From the NCBI GenBank assembly GCA_946902875.1, contig OX336342.1, positions 11,587,523 to 11,651,522 of the forward strand: 64,000 nucleotides of DNA, in the 5' to 3' direction. The position numbers were made by a program, and so were the translations under genes. Under the pieces are notes generated by a model that ran no database searches, was not told the DNA's origin, and worked only from the letters and a program-made list of their open reading frames with translations. Shown here piece after piece: positions 32,487-43,500 of the stretch. Source of the DNA: Nematopogon swammerdamellus (lineage: Eukaryota; Arthropoda; Insecta; Lepidoptera; Adelidae). Every line of letters starts with the position of its first letter. Position 1 is the stretch's first letter.

Positions 32487-33763
32487 CTCGGTTTGCTGAT
32501 AGGAGGGAATGTTGCCCCATGTAGAAGAGAATGGTGCCGAAGTTGGCAACCATCGTGATCACATCGTTTTGTTTTACACGTCTTCCATTGATGAGAATTG
32601 GCACTGAGGCACCTATAACAAACTTTCGTCTGGCGTATCCAGCGCCACCTATCGTCTACAGGGAGCGACTTGAATTTACTGCAAAAACAGATGTTGTGTT
32701 TTTCACTGCAATAAATGCAAGTTGCTGGGACGGATGAGAAGGCAGACGTAGCGTGGACTTTTTCTCGTTTCTTGTCTGATTCAAAATGTGCACTCGTATT
32801 AGCATGAGATACGATTCCAAATTTAACCTGTCGTTCTGCTTCACGCGTGATAAAATCTGACAATAATTCTAATTTCACCTTTTCCGATTGCTCGGCCGCA
32901 AAGTCCATCCATCTGCTTCGCATCCACGGCGACAGCTTCGCTAACAATGCATCGAATAGTTCAGGAGAATGCAAATATTCATGTTTATTTAACAATATAA
33001 TAGTAGAAACACAGTTTCGAAGTTTACATGCAAATACATTCAAATCTTTATTCTCGTTCAGCCTCGGCATAGAGCGCACGGCGGCGAGCTCCAGCAGTAC
33101 GATCTGTTCAGGGCGAGCGAAACGAAGTTCAAGCGCTCGCATCACTTCGTCGGGGTCGTGCGCCGATATGAGCAGCGAGCCGACGGCCTCGCGCGCCTCA
33201 CCGCGCAGCGCGTGCCGCAGACGCGCTAGATTCTCTACAGTCGTGTACGATGCCCTAGTGTCTTCGTAGGTTCGCTTGAACCCGAGCCACTCGGTGGGAC
33301 TTCCGGAGTAGGGCAATAGCTCTATGTACCACGGCTTGGAGACCCTGCTGTGTGATTTTGAACTAGATTTCTCAGCTAAAGCGGCGATGGCTAATGCAAG
33401 TTGAGAAATATCCGATGGTGTCTCTTTATTGAGTGTAATATTAGCTGGGTTAGTTTCACCGGCTTCACAGTTAACCTGTTCTGTTCCGCTTATCATCGAA
33501 GGCGGCAGAAGTGGTGGTTGAGCGAGCGGCGACCGCAGGGACGCGAGCCCAGCATTCGTCGGCATCTCTGCTTCATTTCGCTCAGGTAGTTGCGGCACCG
33601 ATTGCTCTGTCGCTGGTGGCCGAGGATCGCGCACGGGCAGCGCGTCGTGTTGCCGAGCAACGGCAGCACCAGCGACAGCCGGCGGCCACAATACCTGCTG
33701 TGTAAAATTTTCATTGTGAGGCAAGTTTACAGGGGTTAGGAACGTTATTGGGTGAGTCGGTCA
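32487..33763 (-). pseudogene. gag: BEL/Pao gag, interrupted at both ends
   Basis: The ORF on the minus strand is open through this interval; the tracked start at 33724 is a TTG, and no ATG is visible at the left edge. The N-terminal half is P/A-rich. The middle (KPWYIELLPYSGSPTEWLGF near residue 130, then LRHALRGEAREAVGSLL) is the capsid-type region of Pao gag (DUF1759-like). The C-terminal part has zinc-knuckle-like motifs (CIYCSEKHNICFC, CYRCLSANSHQWKTC, CDHDGC…HHSLLH). It is cut downstream by the 5.7-kb non-LTR insertion and upstream by a truncated non-LTR copy at 33765-34802, so no complete Gag can be made here. Confidence 0.85.
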
Positions 33764-34816
33764 GACGTCCTGATGTCAGCGAGTGATGTGAGCGTCAGTC
33801 AAGGTAGCAACTTAGGTCCCTTATTTTTCCTTCTTTTTATTAACGATCTTCCAAATTTTGTTTTCTCGGCGCTATGCCTTTTGTTCGCTGACGACATTGA
33901 ACTAATCCTAGAAATATCAAAACCTTCAGATTGTGAGCTGCTTCAATCCGATATCGATATTGTTCACGGATGGAGTATCGAGAATAATCTTCTATTCAAT
34001 GAGGCCAAATGTGCAGTGATGACATACACCAAGTCGTCGGCTCCTCTTGTATACGACTACACGCTGTCCGGTGCCAAATTAACAACTGTTACATCAGTCA
34101 AAGACCTCGGTGTGACTATGGATCCCAAATTAAACTTCCATTCTCACATGAATAAACTTTGCAAGGCCTCTTTTAGGAACCTTGGATTTGTCCTCAGACA
34201 ATCGGCCGACTTTCGTACAATAGAAGTAATAAAACTTCTTTATAATTCATTTGTACGCAGTAAATTGGAGTCGAATGCAATTGTTTGGTCTCCCTATGAA
34301 AGTACTTATACTCTCATGGTGGAGAAAGTCCAGAAACGATTTCTAAGATTCCTCTTTAAAAAACAGTATGGTTACTATCCCTTTCTATATCCCTCACTAT
34401 ATGTCCTAGGCATGGTGGGTTATGACACGTTGGAAGTGAGAAGGACTCTGTCACTTCTTGTTCACGTGTACAAACTACTGAACGGCTCCATTCACAACCC
34501 GTCGGTGCTTGGTTCTGTATCAGTGTTCGTGCCTGACAACTACCGTCGGGCGAGGATTCATCCATTGTTTCTAGTGCCCAAGTCCCGGACAAACTTACTA
34601 CGCCACTCACCAGTTAGTCGTGCCTTGACACTGCTCAATGAATTGACTGCACAGGTTCCGGAGTTGGACATATTTGCCTCCTCAGTTCGGGAGTTCGCAA
34701 ATACTGTCATGAAGCACCTGAATCGGTAATTCCTATATATGATGTTTTGGGTAACTCTGTAAGGTCATGTATAATAATTATAAATAAATAAATAAATGAC
34801 GCGGTGAGTCGGCCAG
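33751..34816 (+). mobile_element. 5'-truncated non-LTR retrotransposon with 14-bp TSD
   Basis: Element 33765-34802. The flanks GGTGAGTCGGTCAG (33751-33764) and GGTGAGTCGGCCAG (34803-34816) differ at one base. The 3' end has AATAAATAAATAAATGA-type sequence after a short 3' UTR. Only the C-terminal part of the RT ORF survives. Confidence 0.85.
33765..34729 (+). pseudogene. Non-LTR reverse transcriptase, C-terminal part
   Basis: About 320 codons in frame with no stop until 34727-34729. It starts within RT: QGSNLGPLFFLLFINDLPN and then the catalytic LLFADDIELI about 45 codons in, followed by thumb and connection-type sequence (KDLGVTMDPKLNFHSHMNKL, then LLYNSFVRSKLESNAIVWSP). The endonuclease and N-terminal RT are missing, as is usual for incomplete target-primed reverse transcription. 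Jockey/CR1-type by eye; not the same family as the 5.7-kb element. The last 14 bases of gag-leader DNA are duplicated around it. Confidence 0.85.
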
Positions 34817-35550
34817 TGGTGCTCGTGACTTGCTGGAGTTGTCCTATGTACTCCGTCCTAGGCGGCGCTGTGAAGAGAGCTGCGATAGGACGAGAGTGTC
34901 GCGGTGGCGTGCAGGGGCGGCGAGAGTGCTTGCTTGCTTCGTGCTACCTATTACTTGTCTGTCTATTGCTGGTTTACCGCTACCTCAGCCCGCGCTTCCG
35001 CACATCGCGCCTCACGCCACACCCGCTGACGCCTAGCTCAGTAGCGTTAGTATCGCTGTCGTGTAGCCAAAGAATATAATACCGCGTAGCCACGCCCGTA
35101 TTATATGTGTAAATGAGCTACCTACCCCTCGCGCGTGTACGAATTTTGTTTTTTTTGCGTTATTTGTTTTATTACTAACATTTGTTGTGTTCAAATGCCA
35201 ATACGAGTAAAAAAAGGAATAGGAATATGACTATGACGTGTGCGCTAGCTTCACTAGTCATGTCACTTAATTACGTAGAATTATTATTACATGGTAGTAC
35301 ATATTAATTCAATGCCTGAAATGCGAAGTAACGACAGTTCAGTTTAACACCTGGTGGCGGGAGCATTCGTCTATCCGACTTTTTTGTCGACGGTACCGAT
35401 AGCTGTTACGTCATAACCGTCAGCGGTGGCATACTGGAACCAGACGACTAATACCGGTGAAACCTGCTGGTAGGAGGCCGGTAGGCAACTGATGTGACGA
35501 GCTTCAGAAGTTGCGATGTTCAATCACGTCGGATCACGTCGGGGTCACCA
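34817..35550 (-). other. BEL/Pao leader between 5' LTR and gag
   Basis: No long ORF on the minus strand. Just inside the 5' LTR, at about 35533-35550, the minus strand reads TGGTGACCCCGACGTGAT, starting TGG one base from the LTR end, which is the position and start expected of a tRNA primer-binding site. I could not match the tRNA with confidence. A 9-bp inverted repeat ATAATAC…GTATTAT lies near 35076-35104. Confidence 0.6.
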
Positions 35551-35551
35551 A

Positions 35552-35839
35552 TGTGGGAGTAGCTGTAAAAGGTGGAGAGATGTTGATGTCTTGTATCCAC
35601 CGGGGCGGCTGCGCAGCTGGATGTTGTGTGGGCTACTGCCCAACGCTCTCAGTGAGCTAACTGTATATATACAGAGCGTATTTGCACATTTAAGAATGCG
35701 TTGAGCGAATGTATGGATTTTGACATTTTACGGTTCTGCGCCATCTGTTAGCGCGTTCGTGAGTCAACTTGTTGTTTATGAAGAGTACCGTCGTAAGTGG
35801 TTCTCGAGTTTCGTTCGGCTGTGGCCAGGTGACGCCACA
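35552..35839 (-). mobile_element. BEL/Pao 5' LTR
   Basis: 288 bp, read on the plus strand from TGTGGGAGTAGCTG to GTGACGCCACA; on the element's strand it begins TGTGG and ends CCACA. It is nearly identical to the left LTR apart from the insertions there. No matching short direct repeat is seen outside the two LTRs (left flank …TTTAATA, right flank GGTACATG…). Confidence 0.9.
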
Positions 35840-36287
35840 GGTACATGTGACGAAAAGGATGCTAACTCAGCTGATGCATAGTGACAGTGACAGTGAAGCG
35901 GGTTTTCAGGGCTCTCCTTTTCAACCATCGATAAAGCTTAAAACAAACAAATATTAAACACGGCCATTAAGAAATATGTGTGTTGCGCGGTTTAATAAAG
36001 TAAATTCGTTTTGAGAGGCTCCGTAATGCCTCCTTATGTAACGTGCTCTACCTTCTCCGTAGGTACTCATAGCGTAATTTGACGTACAAACGAATAATTG
36101 CATTATTGCTGCACGAATTTAGGTCAAGCTAAAAATAGAGTTTGATATTATGTACCTACTTATTTGTAATGCACCACATGTTTCACTCTTCAACAGGTGT
36201 GTCCTTGCGAAATTATCTAAATACCTATACGAGTATGTATCGACGGTGTTATAACGCGATCTGCGAAGTATAAGTGTATGCATTTTC
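35840..36287. other. No recognisable gene
   Basis: 35840-35957 is open in one frame with a short acidic stretch (HSDSDSEAGF). It resembles protein but has no family match I can name. The rest is AT-rich. Confidence 0.4.
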
Positions 36288-36513
36288 ACAACATGTAAAT
36301 AAATTTATAAGTAAGTATATGCAATTTCATAACATGTAAATACATTTGTAAGTAAGTATATGCAGCTTCATAACATGTAAATACATTTGTAAGTAAGTAT
36401 ATGCAGCTTCATAACATGTAAATACATTTGTAAGTAAGTATATGCAGCTTCATAACATGTAAATACATTTGTAAGTAAGTATATGCAGCTTCATAACATG
36501 TAAATAAATTAGT
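36288..36513 (+). repeat. 41-bp tandem array, five and a half copies
   Basis: Units start at about 36288, 36329, 36370, 36411, 36452 and 36493 (partial). Core: CATAACATGTAAATACATTTG followed by TAAGTAAGTATATGCAGCTT. Middle units are identical; outer ones carry a few changes. Confidence 0.95.
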
Positions 36514-37762
36514 AATTGAACATACTCGTGCATTACATAGCAGAGCAGTAACGTTTGAGTTCCCCTGCAATTAAATGTACGTCATCATTGTGATGTGGGG
36601 CTGTACAACAAGGGCATAACGAGTGCCGGGATCTATCATACTTGAACAGCAGCCGTCAGTATCTCAAATGCACTAATTTCCAATGTGTTGTTATAGGAAG
36701 ATTCATCGAGAATAGGAAGATTTAATGACTTTTGAATTGAATTTTAATTGAGATCGATATTAAAACTATATTGAAACAATTAAATAAAAACTATAAGGTA
36801 AACATATTCCTGCATAGAGACAGAGACAAGAGTATCAAAAACTAAATAAAAAACAATATATATTTTTTCTCTCGTCGTGTGCGCTTGGAGTCCACTTTCC
36901 ATGCCTGAATTAATTATGTATATTTTCTCATACACAACTATTTTGTATTCTGCAAGGAGCAGAGAGTTACTTCCAGCTGTCTCGTTCAACGCTCATACGT
37001 AAAAAACGCGCGCCCAAGTGTTGTTATGTGGGCAGACTTCCAGCAAAGCAGAGCCAGTCACAGCTGCTAGTAGCCGACCGCGTCGACGACATGGAGGGAT
37101 GAAAAATGTCCCAGTCGTGCAGCGTGCAATATGTGACACGACGAAACCGCGTGGCGAGTCATTACATTCTCTACGTGACTTTAACGTGACAAGAACAAAA
37201 ATAGCTCTATAGATACTTTTTTACTCGTTGGCTTTTGGCAGGCTGCGAAACCGTATTAAGAGTGCTTCCCGACATTTCGTTACTGATTTGACTTACCTAC
37301 TTAGTACATATTATTATGTATATTGTTAAAAATTATGTCTAATTAGGGAAGAAATCTCAAATCAAATGAGGGAAGAAGTCTGTTTTTAACGTACCTATTT
37401 AAGAAATAAAATAAAAATTGTATAAAAACCGACTACGAAGAACGAAGAAAATAAATAGCAAGAAATATTGATCTTAAAGGGTAGTACAGAATGCTGTAGT
37501 CGGACGTGTAGAAGGATTCGAATATACAATAGCCCGATTACAACATTACTTACCTTTTTATTACCTTCGTTTATCATAGTCGCGTTTTTTTCGGAGTTAA
37601 ATTCATTAACCCGATTACACCTTCCTTTAATGTTTAATTTCATATATCCTAACTAATAAAGCGGATAATCTGTAGCGATCTCCTCCGTTGATTCTATGTT
37701 CGCAAGTCGAGAACTATTCAATCAATTCACATGGGGTTTTCACTGCCATTTTCTGGCACGCG
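36514..37762. other. No recognisable gene
   Basis: ORFs 36780-36989 (minus), 37018-37212 (plus) and the overlapping pair 37395-37643/37468-37656 show no known motif. Confidence 0.5.
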
Positions 37763-38221
37763 TATACAGGTTGTTTCAGGATAGGCTTCAGAAACTTCAG
37801 GAATAGAAAATATTCATTATTAGAAGGAAAAAATCCTTATCACTCAAATCGAAATTCCGTACTTTTTTTTCATACACAAATAAAAATTTTTAATAAAAAC
37901 TCGATGGACTGTGAGTATGGGGAGATTTGGCAATAGTACTGTCTAGTTCTAGGAAGTGCAATGACCACGCAATGACCTAGTCCAGTCCCCTTTTTTGGAA
38001 TTTACTTGTATGCACTTTTAAATCATTTAAGTTAGTAATTTTATTTTTATTGTTTTTAAGGCGGATGTTAACCGTCTACCAAATCTCGATGAAACAAATT
38101 TCACCAAAAGTACTATAAAATGACCGAATCTGAGAAAAACTTTCAGAGCTTTTCGTCTTTAAATATGAACCCCTTTTCGAACCCTGAAGTTACGAATCCC
38201 TATCCTGAAACACCCTGTATA
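37763..38221. mobile_element. MITE with TATACAGGGTGTTTCAGGA ends
   Basis: The left end TATACAGGTTGTTTCAGGAT and the right end ATCCTGAAACACCCTGTATA are inverted repeats with one mismatch over about 20 bp. Length about 459 bp. The outer TATA/TA is palindromic, consistent with a TA target as used by Tc1/mariner elements. No transposase ORF. Confidence 0.8.
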
Positions 38222-38349
38222 AGGATTGTTTTATGGGACACTTTATCGCAAATCGACTAATTTCGATTTACTAGCCACGGGAATCAAATTAAAATGTTTC
38301 ACTACGAACAAGAAGTCATATACGTGCGGGGCGGCGTATACGTGGAATG

Positions 38350-38798
38350 AATAAAAAAAAAGTTTTAAAAAACATAAAACCGACTTCCTAAAAAAAGTAA
38401 AACTAAAAAACTATTTAAAATAAAAATATAAAAACCGCCTTCAAAAATATATGAAATAAAAACCTAAAAAAAAAAACCAACCCTAGAGTTGAAGGCGGTG
38501 CTAAAGCAAGCAAAAATGATGCATGAAAGAAAACATGAGTGGATGATAATATCCTTTGTGATTTGTAAAGCAAGCAAAAATGATGCATGAAAGAAAACAT
38601 GAGCGGATGATAATATCCTTTGTGATTTGTGTAGCCTTTTTAGCACCGCCTTCAACTCTAGGGTTGGTTTTTTTTTTTAGGTTTTTATTTCATATATTTT
38701 TGAAGGCGGTTTTTATATTTTTATTTTAAATAGTTTTTTAGTTTTACTTTTTTTAGGAAGTCGGTTTTATGTTTTTTAAAACTTTTTTTTTATTTCAC
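38350..38798. repeat. Large near-perfect palindrome with duplicated core
   Basis: The arm 38350-38505 (aaccgacttcctaaaaaaag, aaaccgccttcaaaaata, then aaccaaccctagagttgaag) is repeated as its reverse complement at 38636-38798 with hardly any change. The spacer holds two direct copies of a 64-bp unit (38506-38569 and 38570-38630), each containing atgatgcatgaaagaaaaca and gatgataatatcctttgtga, differing at about one base. Folded, it gives a stem of about 160 bp. Confidence 0.9.
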
Positions 38799-38834
38799 AG
38801 TTTTTTTTAGTAATTTTTTGCTATTAATGTACTC

Positions 38835-38871
38835 GGCGGAATCGCTCGGCCTTCGGCCTCGCGATTCCGCC
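38835..38871. repeat. Hairpin sharing the core of the 1.6-3.3 kb array
   Basis: GGCGGAATCGC and its exact complement flank TCGGCCTTCGGCCTC, itself self-complementary around TTC. The loop string CTCGGCCTTCGGCCTCG is the invariant core of the 67-bp units at 1.56-3.29 kb. Confidence 0.8.
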
Positions 38872-38917
38872 TCGCTTTCCAATCCGATCTTGACCCAATT
38901 AAAATAGGACCACGTCA

Positions 38918-39260
38918 GCTTCGATAGCTCAGTGGTGCAGACAGTCAACTGTCGCTATTGAATTTTAAGCAACGCTGGGTGCGGTCAGTACTTAGATGGG
39001 TGACCGCTGACCGTTGGAGGCTGACCAAGGTTCGGATTCCTCGTAAAACTGTAAGTCCCTTCCCTCGTAATTTTACTTGGTGGTAGGGTTTAACCTTCCC
39101 GGGTTGGTACCACCGCACTGAATTAAACGTCGGTCGAAACGGCTATGTAAATAGTTTGTGTTTTCCGACCAGTTCAGTGTAGTCAGCACGATCAAAGGGG
39201 GAAGCACTGACATGGCACTGGTGTTATGGGCTGACATCACAGACGTTGTAGGTGATGTTG
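38918..39260 (+). repeat. Composite SINE: tRNA-like A/B boxes around a 5S-rRNA-like segment
   Basis: A perfect A-box, TAGCTCAGTGG, lies at 38925-38935. At 38964-39007 the sequence (TTAAGCAACGCTGGGTGCGG, TCAGTACTTAGATGGG, TGACCGC) closely follows the internal control region of insect 5S rRNA (AAGCAGCGTCGGGCGCGG…AGTACTTAGATGGG…GACCGC). A B-box-like GGTTCGGATTCC follows at 39029-39040. The body (acttggtggtagggttt…ggtaccaccgcactga) and tail (ggtcgaaacggctatg…ggctgacatcacag…aggtgatgt) are shared with copies at 9.0, 11.2, 47.7 and 48.6 kb. It would be a non-coding pol III transcript moved by a LINE. Confidence 0.8.
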
Positions 39261-39455
39261 CAGAACTTAGTAGAATGGACAGACATAAACGTGTTACGGA
39301 AGCCTACTTTTATTATAAAATAACCGTCGGAGGACCTTGGTTGAAAATTGTAAAATTTAGTAGAACGGATAGACATGCATATGTTACGGAACCCTACATT
39401 CATTTTGCAGAACTTAGTAGAATGGACAGACATAAACGTGTTACGGAACCCTACT
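39261..39455 (+). repeat. Three interspersed copies of a ~45-bp unit
   Basis: AACTTAGTAGAATGGACAGA followed by CATAAACGTGTTACGGA appears at 39263 and 39408, and a diverged form (aatttagtagaacggataga, catgcatatgttacggaacc) at about 39353. They follow directly on the SINE. Confidence 0.8.
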
Positions 39456-39778
39456 TAACAGTTGCACTCCGGGAGTGCCGGCAGATCCCGTGCCACTCTA
39501 ACTTAACCCTTAACGCAATGACTTAAGGTTTCATTTTAAAAATGACGCTGACGCGATGTCGCGAGTTATACATTTTTACCCACCTAAAAAAGTGCCAAGA
39601 GCCGCTAAAGAAGTTTTCACTTCAAAAACCTCAGGGTTATCCCCTTTCAAATAAAAAAAAAAAGAATTTTCAAAATCGGCCCACAATTGACGGAGTAATC
39701 GCGTAACAAACATCCAAAAAAAGAAAACATACCGTCGAATTGAGAATCTTTTAGGTCTAAAGTAAATTTCTCGTGAAG
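39456..39778. other. Repeat-derived linker
   Basis: 39640-39760 is a diverged copy of a block found at 40435-40560 and 46490-46610 (atcggccc.caattgacgga, acaaacatacaaaaa, catac.gacgaattgagaa). No gene. Confidence 0.6.
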
Positions 39779-40576
39779 ACAAATGCAACGAGCCCAAACA
39801 CGATGGGTTTATCATGTGTAGTTTAGGAGTTCCTATGGCCACCTTCTGTCTCCATCATCAAACCAGCTCGATGGTACTCGGTACAGTAGGTACTGGCCAG
39901 GTACCATAATAAATTAAACGCCGGTCGGAAAAGATAAAAAAATTTCAAATTTAGAATATTCATGAAACAAGGGTCCGAATATGTATCACTAGTATATCGA
40001 TTCATGTATTTCAACAGGACAGAGAAAATTTCAAAATATTAGGTATTTAATACTTTTTAGTTTTTTTTTTGTTTGTTTTTTGGAAATCGGTTTAATATTT
40101 TTTAAAACAGTTTTTATTTCATTCTTTTTAGTAATATTACATAAAAAAGAATAATCGAAATCGAATAATCGAAATCGATTGAAGTGGTACAGAATTATTC
40201 GCCATATGTGTCAGACTGCAAATTGCTGAATAAGTCCACATCACAAATGTTTTGCTGAAGGTAACCACACACCATACTAATTTATCAAACTGAAAAAATT
40301 GCCGAAAACGACCACATCACAAGTTTTGCTGAAGGTAACCACACACCATAGTATTATGCTGATTTTTCGAAAACCACTGAACCAATTTCGATAAAATTGA
40401 AATGGGACCACCTCGGAAGTATGACCTAACTAAAAAAAAAAGAATTTTCTAAATCGGCCCTCAATTGACGGAGAAATCGTGTTACAAACATACAAAAAAA
40501 TAAAAATAAAAAAAAAAATAAAAAAAAAAAAAACATACAGACGAATTGAGAACCTCCTCCTTTTTTGGAAGTCGGT
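39779..40576 (+). repeat. Left ~800-bp direct repeat bracketing the Helitron ORF
   Basis: It starts GACAAATGCAACGAGCCCAA and runs through gaaacaagggtccgaatatg, aagtggtacagaattattcg and accacacaccata to ctttttt, ggaagtcggttaaaaa. It is nearly identical to 45667-46636, where an extra partial copy of the first 180 bp is inserted. Homology between the two stops at 40576/46636, exactly where the Helitron-type coding sequence begins on the left. Confidence 0.9.
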
Positions 40577-43500
40577 TAAAAAATGGCTTTGGAGAGGTAA
40601 GAGATATTCAAATTACTCCATTGGACTATTTTCAGAGTCGAGTAATGAATCTGGACAAGCGTTTCAATCGAAACGACTATTTGTTTTTTGCTCTTTCCAT
40701 AGTTGAATATTATCGAGCTAAATCCAGTGTTTCTGTATCATGCCGGATGCGCCAAGGCCAGGGCGAGCGGACACCTCAAGGACTCATAGATAATATGCAT
40801 CTTACTATGAGGAATATCAGAGGATCAGCGTCTTATTGGCAGAAATGCTGCTCTGAACTTACTGCAATGGTCCGTACTTTGGGGCCTCCTACGTGGTTCA
40901 TGACGTTCTCTTGCAACGACCTTAATTGGCCAGACATGACTAAAGCCTTACTTATCGCAGATGGTCGTGATGTGAATGAGGCAGAGAGCCTGTCTTTTCC
41001 CGAGCGTTTGCAGTTGGTTCAAAAACATCCCGTGGTTGTCTCTCGACAATTTACGGTTCGCGTGAATGCTCTGATGCGATTCCTCAAACGCGATCCAGAC
41101 TGCTTAGGTGGTCCAGTTGTGGACTTTTGGTATAGAATAGAGTTTCAAAATCGCGGAAGTCCACACCTTCATATGTTGGTGTGGTGTGACAATATCCCAG
41201 ATTTCTCGACTCATGAGGGTATCGAAGTTATTGAAAGGGTTGTTTCATGCTCCTTAATGCCCAATGATCCTGTATTGCAGAAATTAATAGAAGACGTGCA
41301 AATACACAAACACACGGCCACGTGCTACAAAAACCGCAACGATAGTTATTGTCGTTTTGGTTTCCCGAGGCCCGCATATGAGACTACTATTTGCTTAGGT
41401 CCTGATGAAGTATTAATAAACAATGGACGATTTTGTTGTTTGAAACGAACTGCAAATGAAAGTATGGTGAACAATTACAATCCTACTCTATTGAGTCTAT
41501 GGAAAGGAAACATTGATGTGCAGCCGTGCGGTAACGTAACAGCAGTTGCGTACTATGTGGCTAAATACGCAAGTAAATGCGAGCCCCATGATACAGGTGA
41601 AGTTATAAGAGAAGCCGTTGCGAAGGCCAAGAGGCAAGGTGGTCCTGTGTGGAATCAGTTATTTGCAGTCTCAATGGCCATTCTATCTCAACGCCTTGTA
41701 AGTGCTCCGGAATGCGCATATAGATTGTGTCATTTACCGCTAAAAATGTCTTCCCGAAAAACAGTCTTCATAAACAGTTGTAAGCCAAATGAACGTTTCA
41801 GACTTCTACGATTCGACAGTGATGATACATCCATTTACAACAATATTTTTGACCGGTATGTATTACGCCCAGACGAACTAGACGACTTAAGTCTCGCTGA
41901 ATTCGCTGTGCGCTTTGAAACGGTGTCTAACTCAACATGGAACGAAGACGATGGTGATGAAGAATTGAGGCGTGAAGATGTTACGCCGGCAAGATTTATA
42001 CGGCTAAGAGATAACACGCGGATGCGTATAAGAAATAAATCTGCAGTATTGCGCACACGATACTTTACATTGAACAGCGACAAAGAGGCCTATTACTACA
42101 GCTTGTTAGTATGTCATGTACCATTTCGTAATGAAAGTGAACTTCTACTCGAAGATGAAACCGCTGAGGAGTGTTTCATTAGGCGGCAAAGAGAATTTCG
42201 ACCATTACATGGCAACGTAAGTGCAGAGGAGTTTGCTTACGCAGAACAAATGATACAACAGGCTCTTGCCCAAGCAGTCGCGCTCAACGCTGCCCATGAC
42301 ACTCATGATGTTGATGCTCCTTTGATTTGTGGCGGTGAACAAATCGTGAATAACGATGACAATTATTGTGAAGATGTAGGCGAAAGGTCTGCAATGCCAG
42401 ATGAAGTCTTCTTGGGTAATATTCGAGGTTTAAACGTCCAACAGAGAGACCTTTTCCAAAAAGTTTCTGGGGCTGTGGAAAGTGATTTGCAGAGACAAGA
42501 AAGCCAATTATTGTTATTCATCACTGGCGGTGCAGGAAGTGGAAAGTCCTTCGTCTTGAAATTACTTGTGGAACATATCAAACGGTGTTATGCACCTACA
42601 GTTGAAATATTACTCAAGGCCAAATTTGTTGAGGTGGGATCCCTAACAGGAGTAGCTGCACGCCAAATATTTGGCAAAACATTGCACTCAATATTCACAC
42701 TTCCGATTGAAAAAGGAAATACCATGACGTACAAAAAAATTACTGGACAAAAGCTAGAGAATGAAAGACGTAAATGGCGTCATATAAACTGGTTAATCAT
42801 AGATGAAATTTCTATGGTATCATATGAAAATTTGCGAATTATACATCTGCGTCTCCAAGAATACAAAAATAATGACAAATTATTTGGCGGGGTGCATATA
42901 TTGCTTTTTGGTGATATACTTCAACTCCCACCGGTAAAAGGCCATTGGTGTTTTATTCAACCGCCATGGTTTTCGGCCGAAGTTAACTTATGGCAGCAAT
43001 TCTCATTTTGTGAACTTACTATAAATATGCGGCAACGAAATGATATTGATTTCATTGACCTCTTGAATAGCTTGCGGGTTGGTGAATTAACGACAGCACA
43101 GCTGGAGTTACTTTGTGAGCGGCGACACGTGCCTTTGTCAGGAGATTTTGTTGATGGGGTTGCTGTCCGTATATTCCCTACTGTTAGACAAGTTGACACA
43201 TATAATGAAAAAATGACCGCTGTAAATGCTAAAGCGCACCGCATGTACACAATAAATGCTGTAGATGAGTCTCGCGAGGCGGCAACTTATGGTAGAAAGC
43301 CACCAGACAATGTTATTCCTAAAGACATTAATAACTGCGGTGGTATCTTACAAACTATAAAGTTGGGTATCGAATCGCGAGTCATGTTAAGGCGTAATAT
43401 TTCCGTATCCGATGGGCTCGTGAATGGTGCCATGGGCATTGTTAAGAAAATTAAATGGCCTGCTCTCCGAAGAGATCAATTGGAGGAAGGCGAGTTGCCT

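Noticed and set aside
35840..35957. Host coding sequence next to the BEL LTR
   Set aside because: Short, with no homology I recognise; kept only as a note in the region entry.
38964..39007. Functional 5S rRNA gene
   Set aside because: Only the internal control region is present; the rest of the roughly 120-base RNA is not, and it sits inside a dispersed repeat.
40577..40640. An intron at the start of the Helitron ORF (GGTAAGAG … TTTTCAG)
   Set aside because: The bases between encode the conserved ITPLDYF block of the Helitron N domain in frame, so they are coding.
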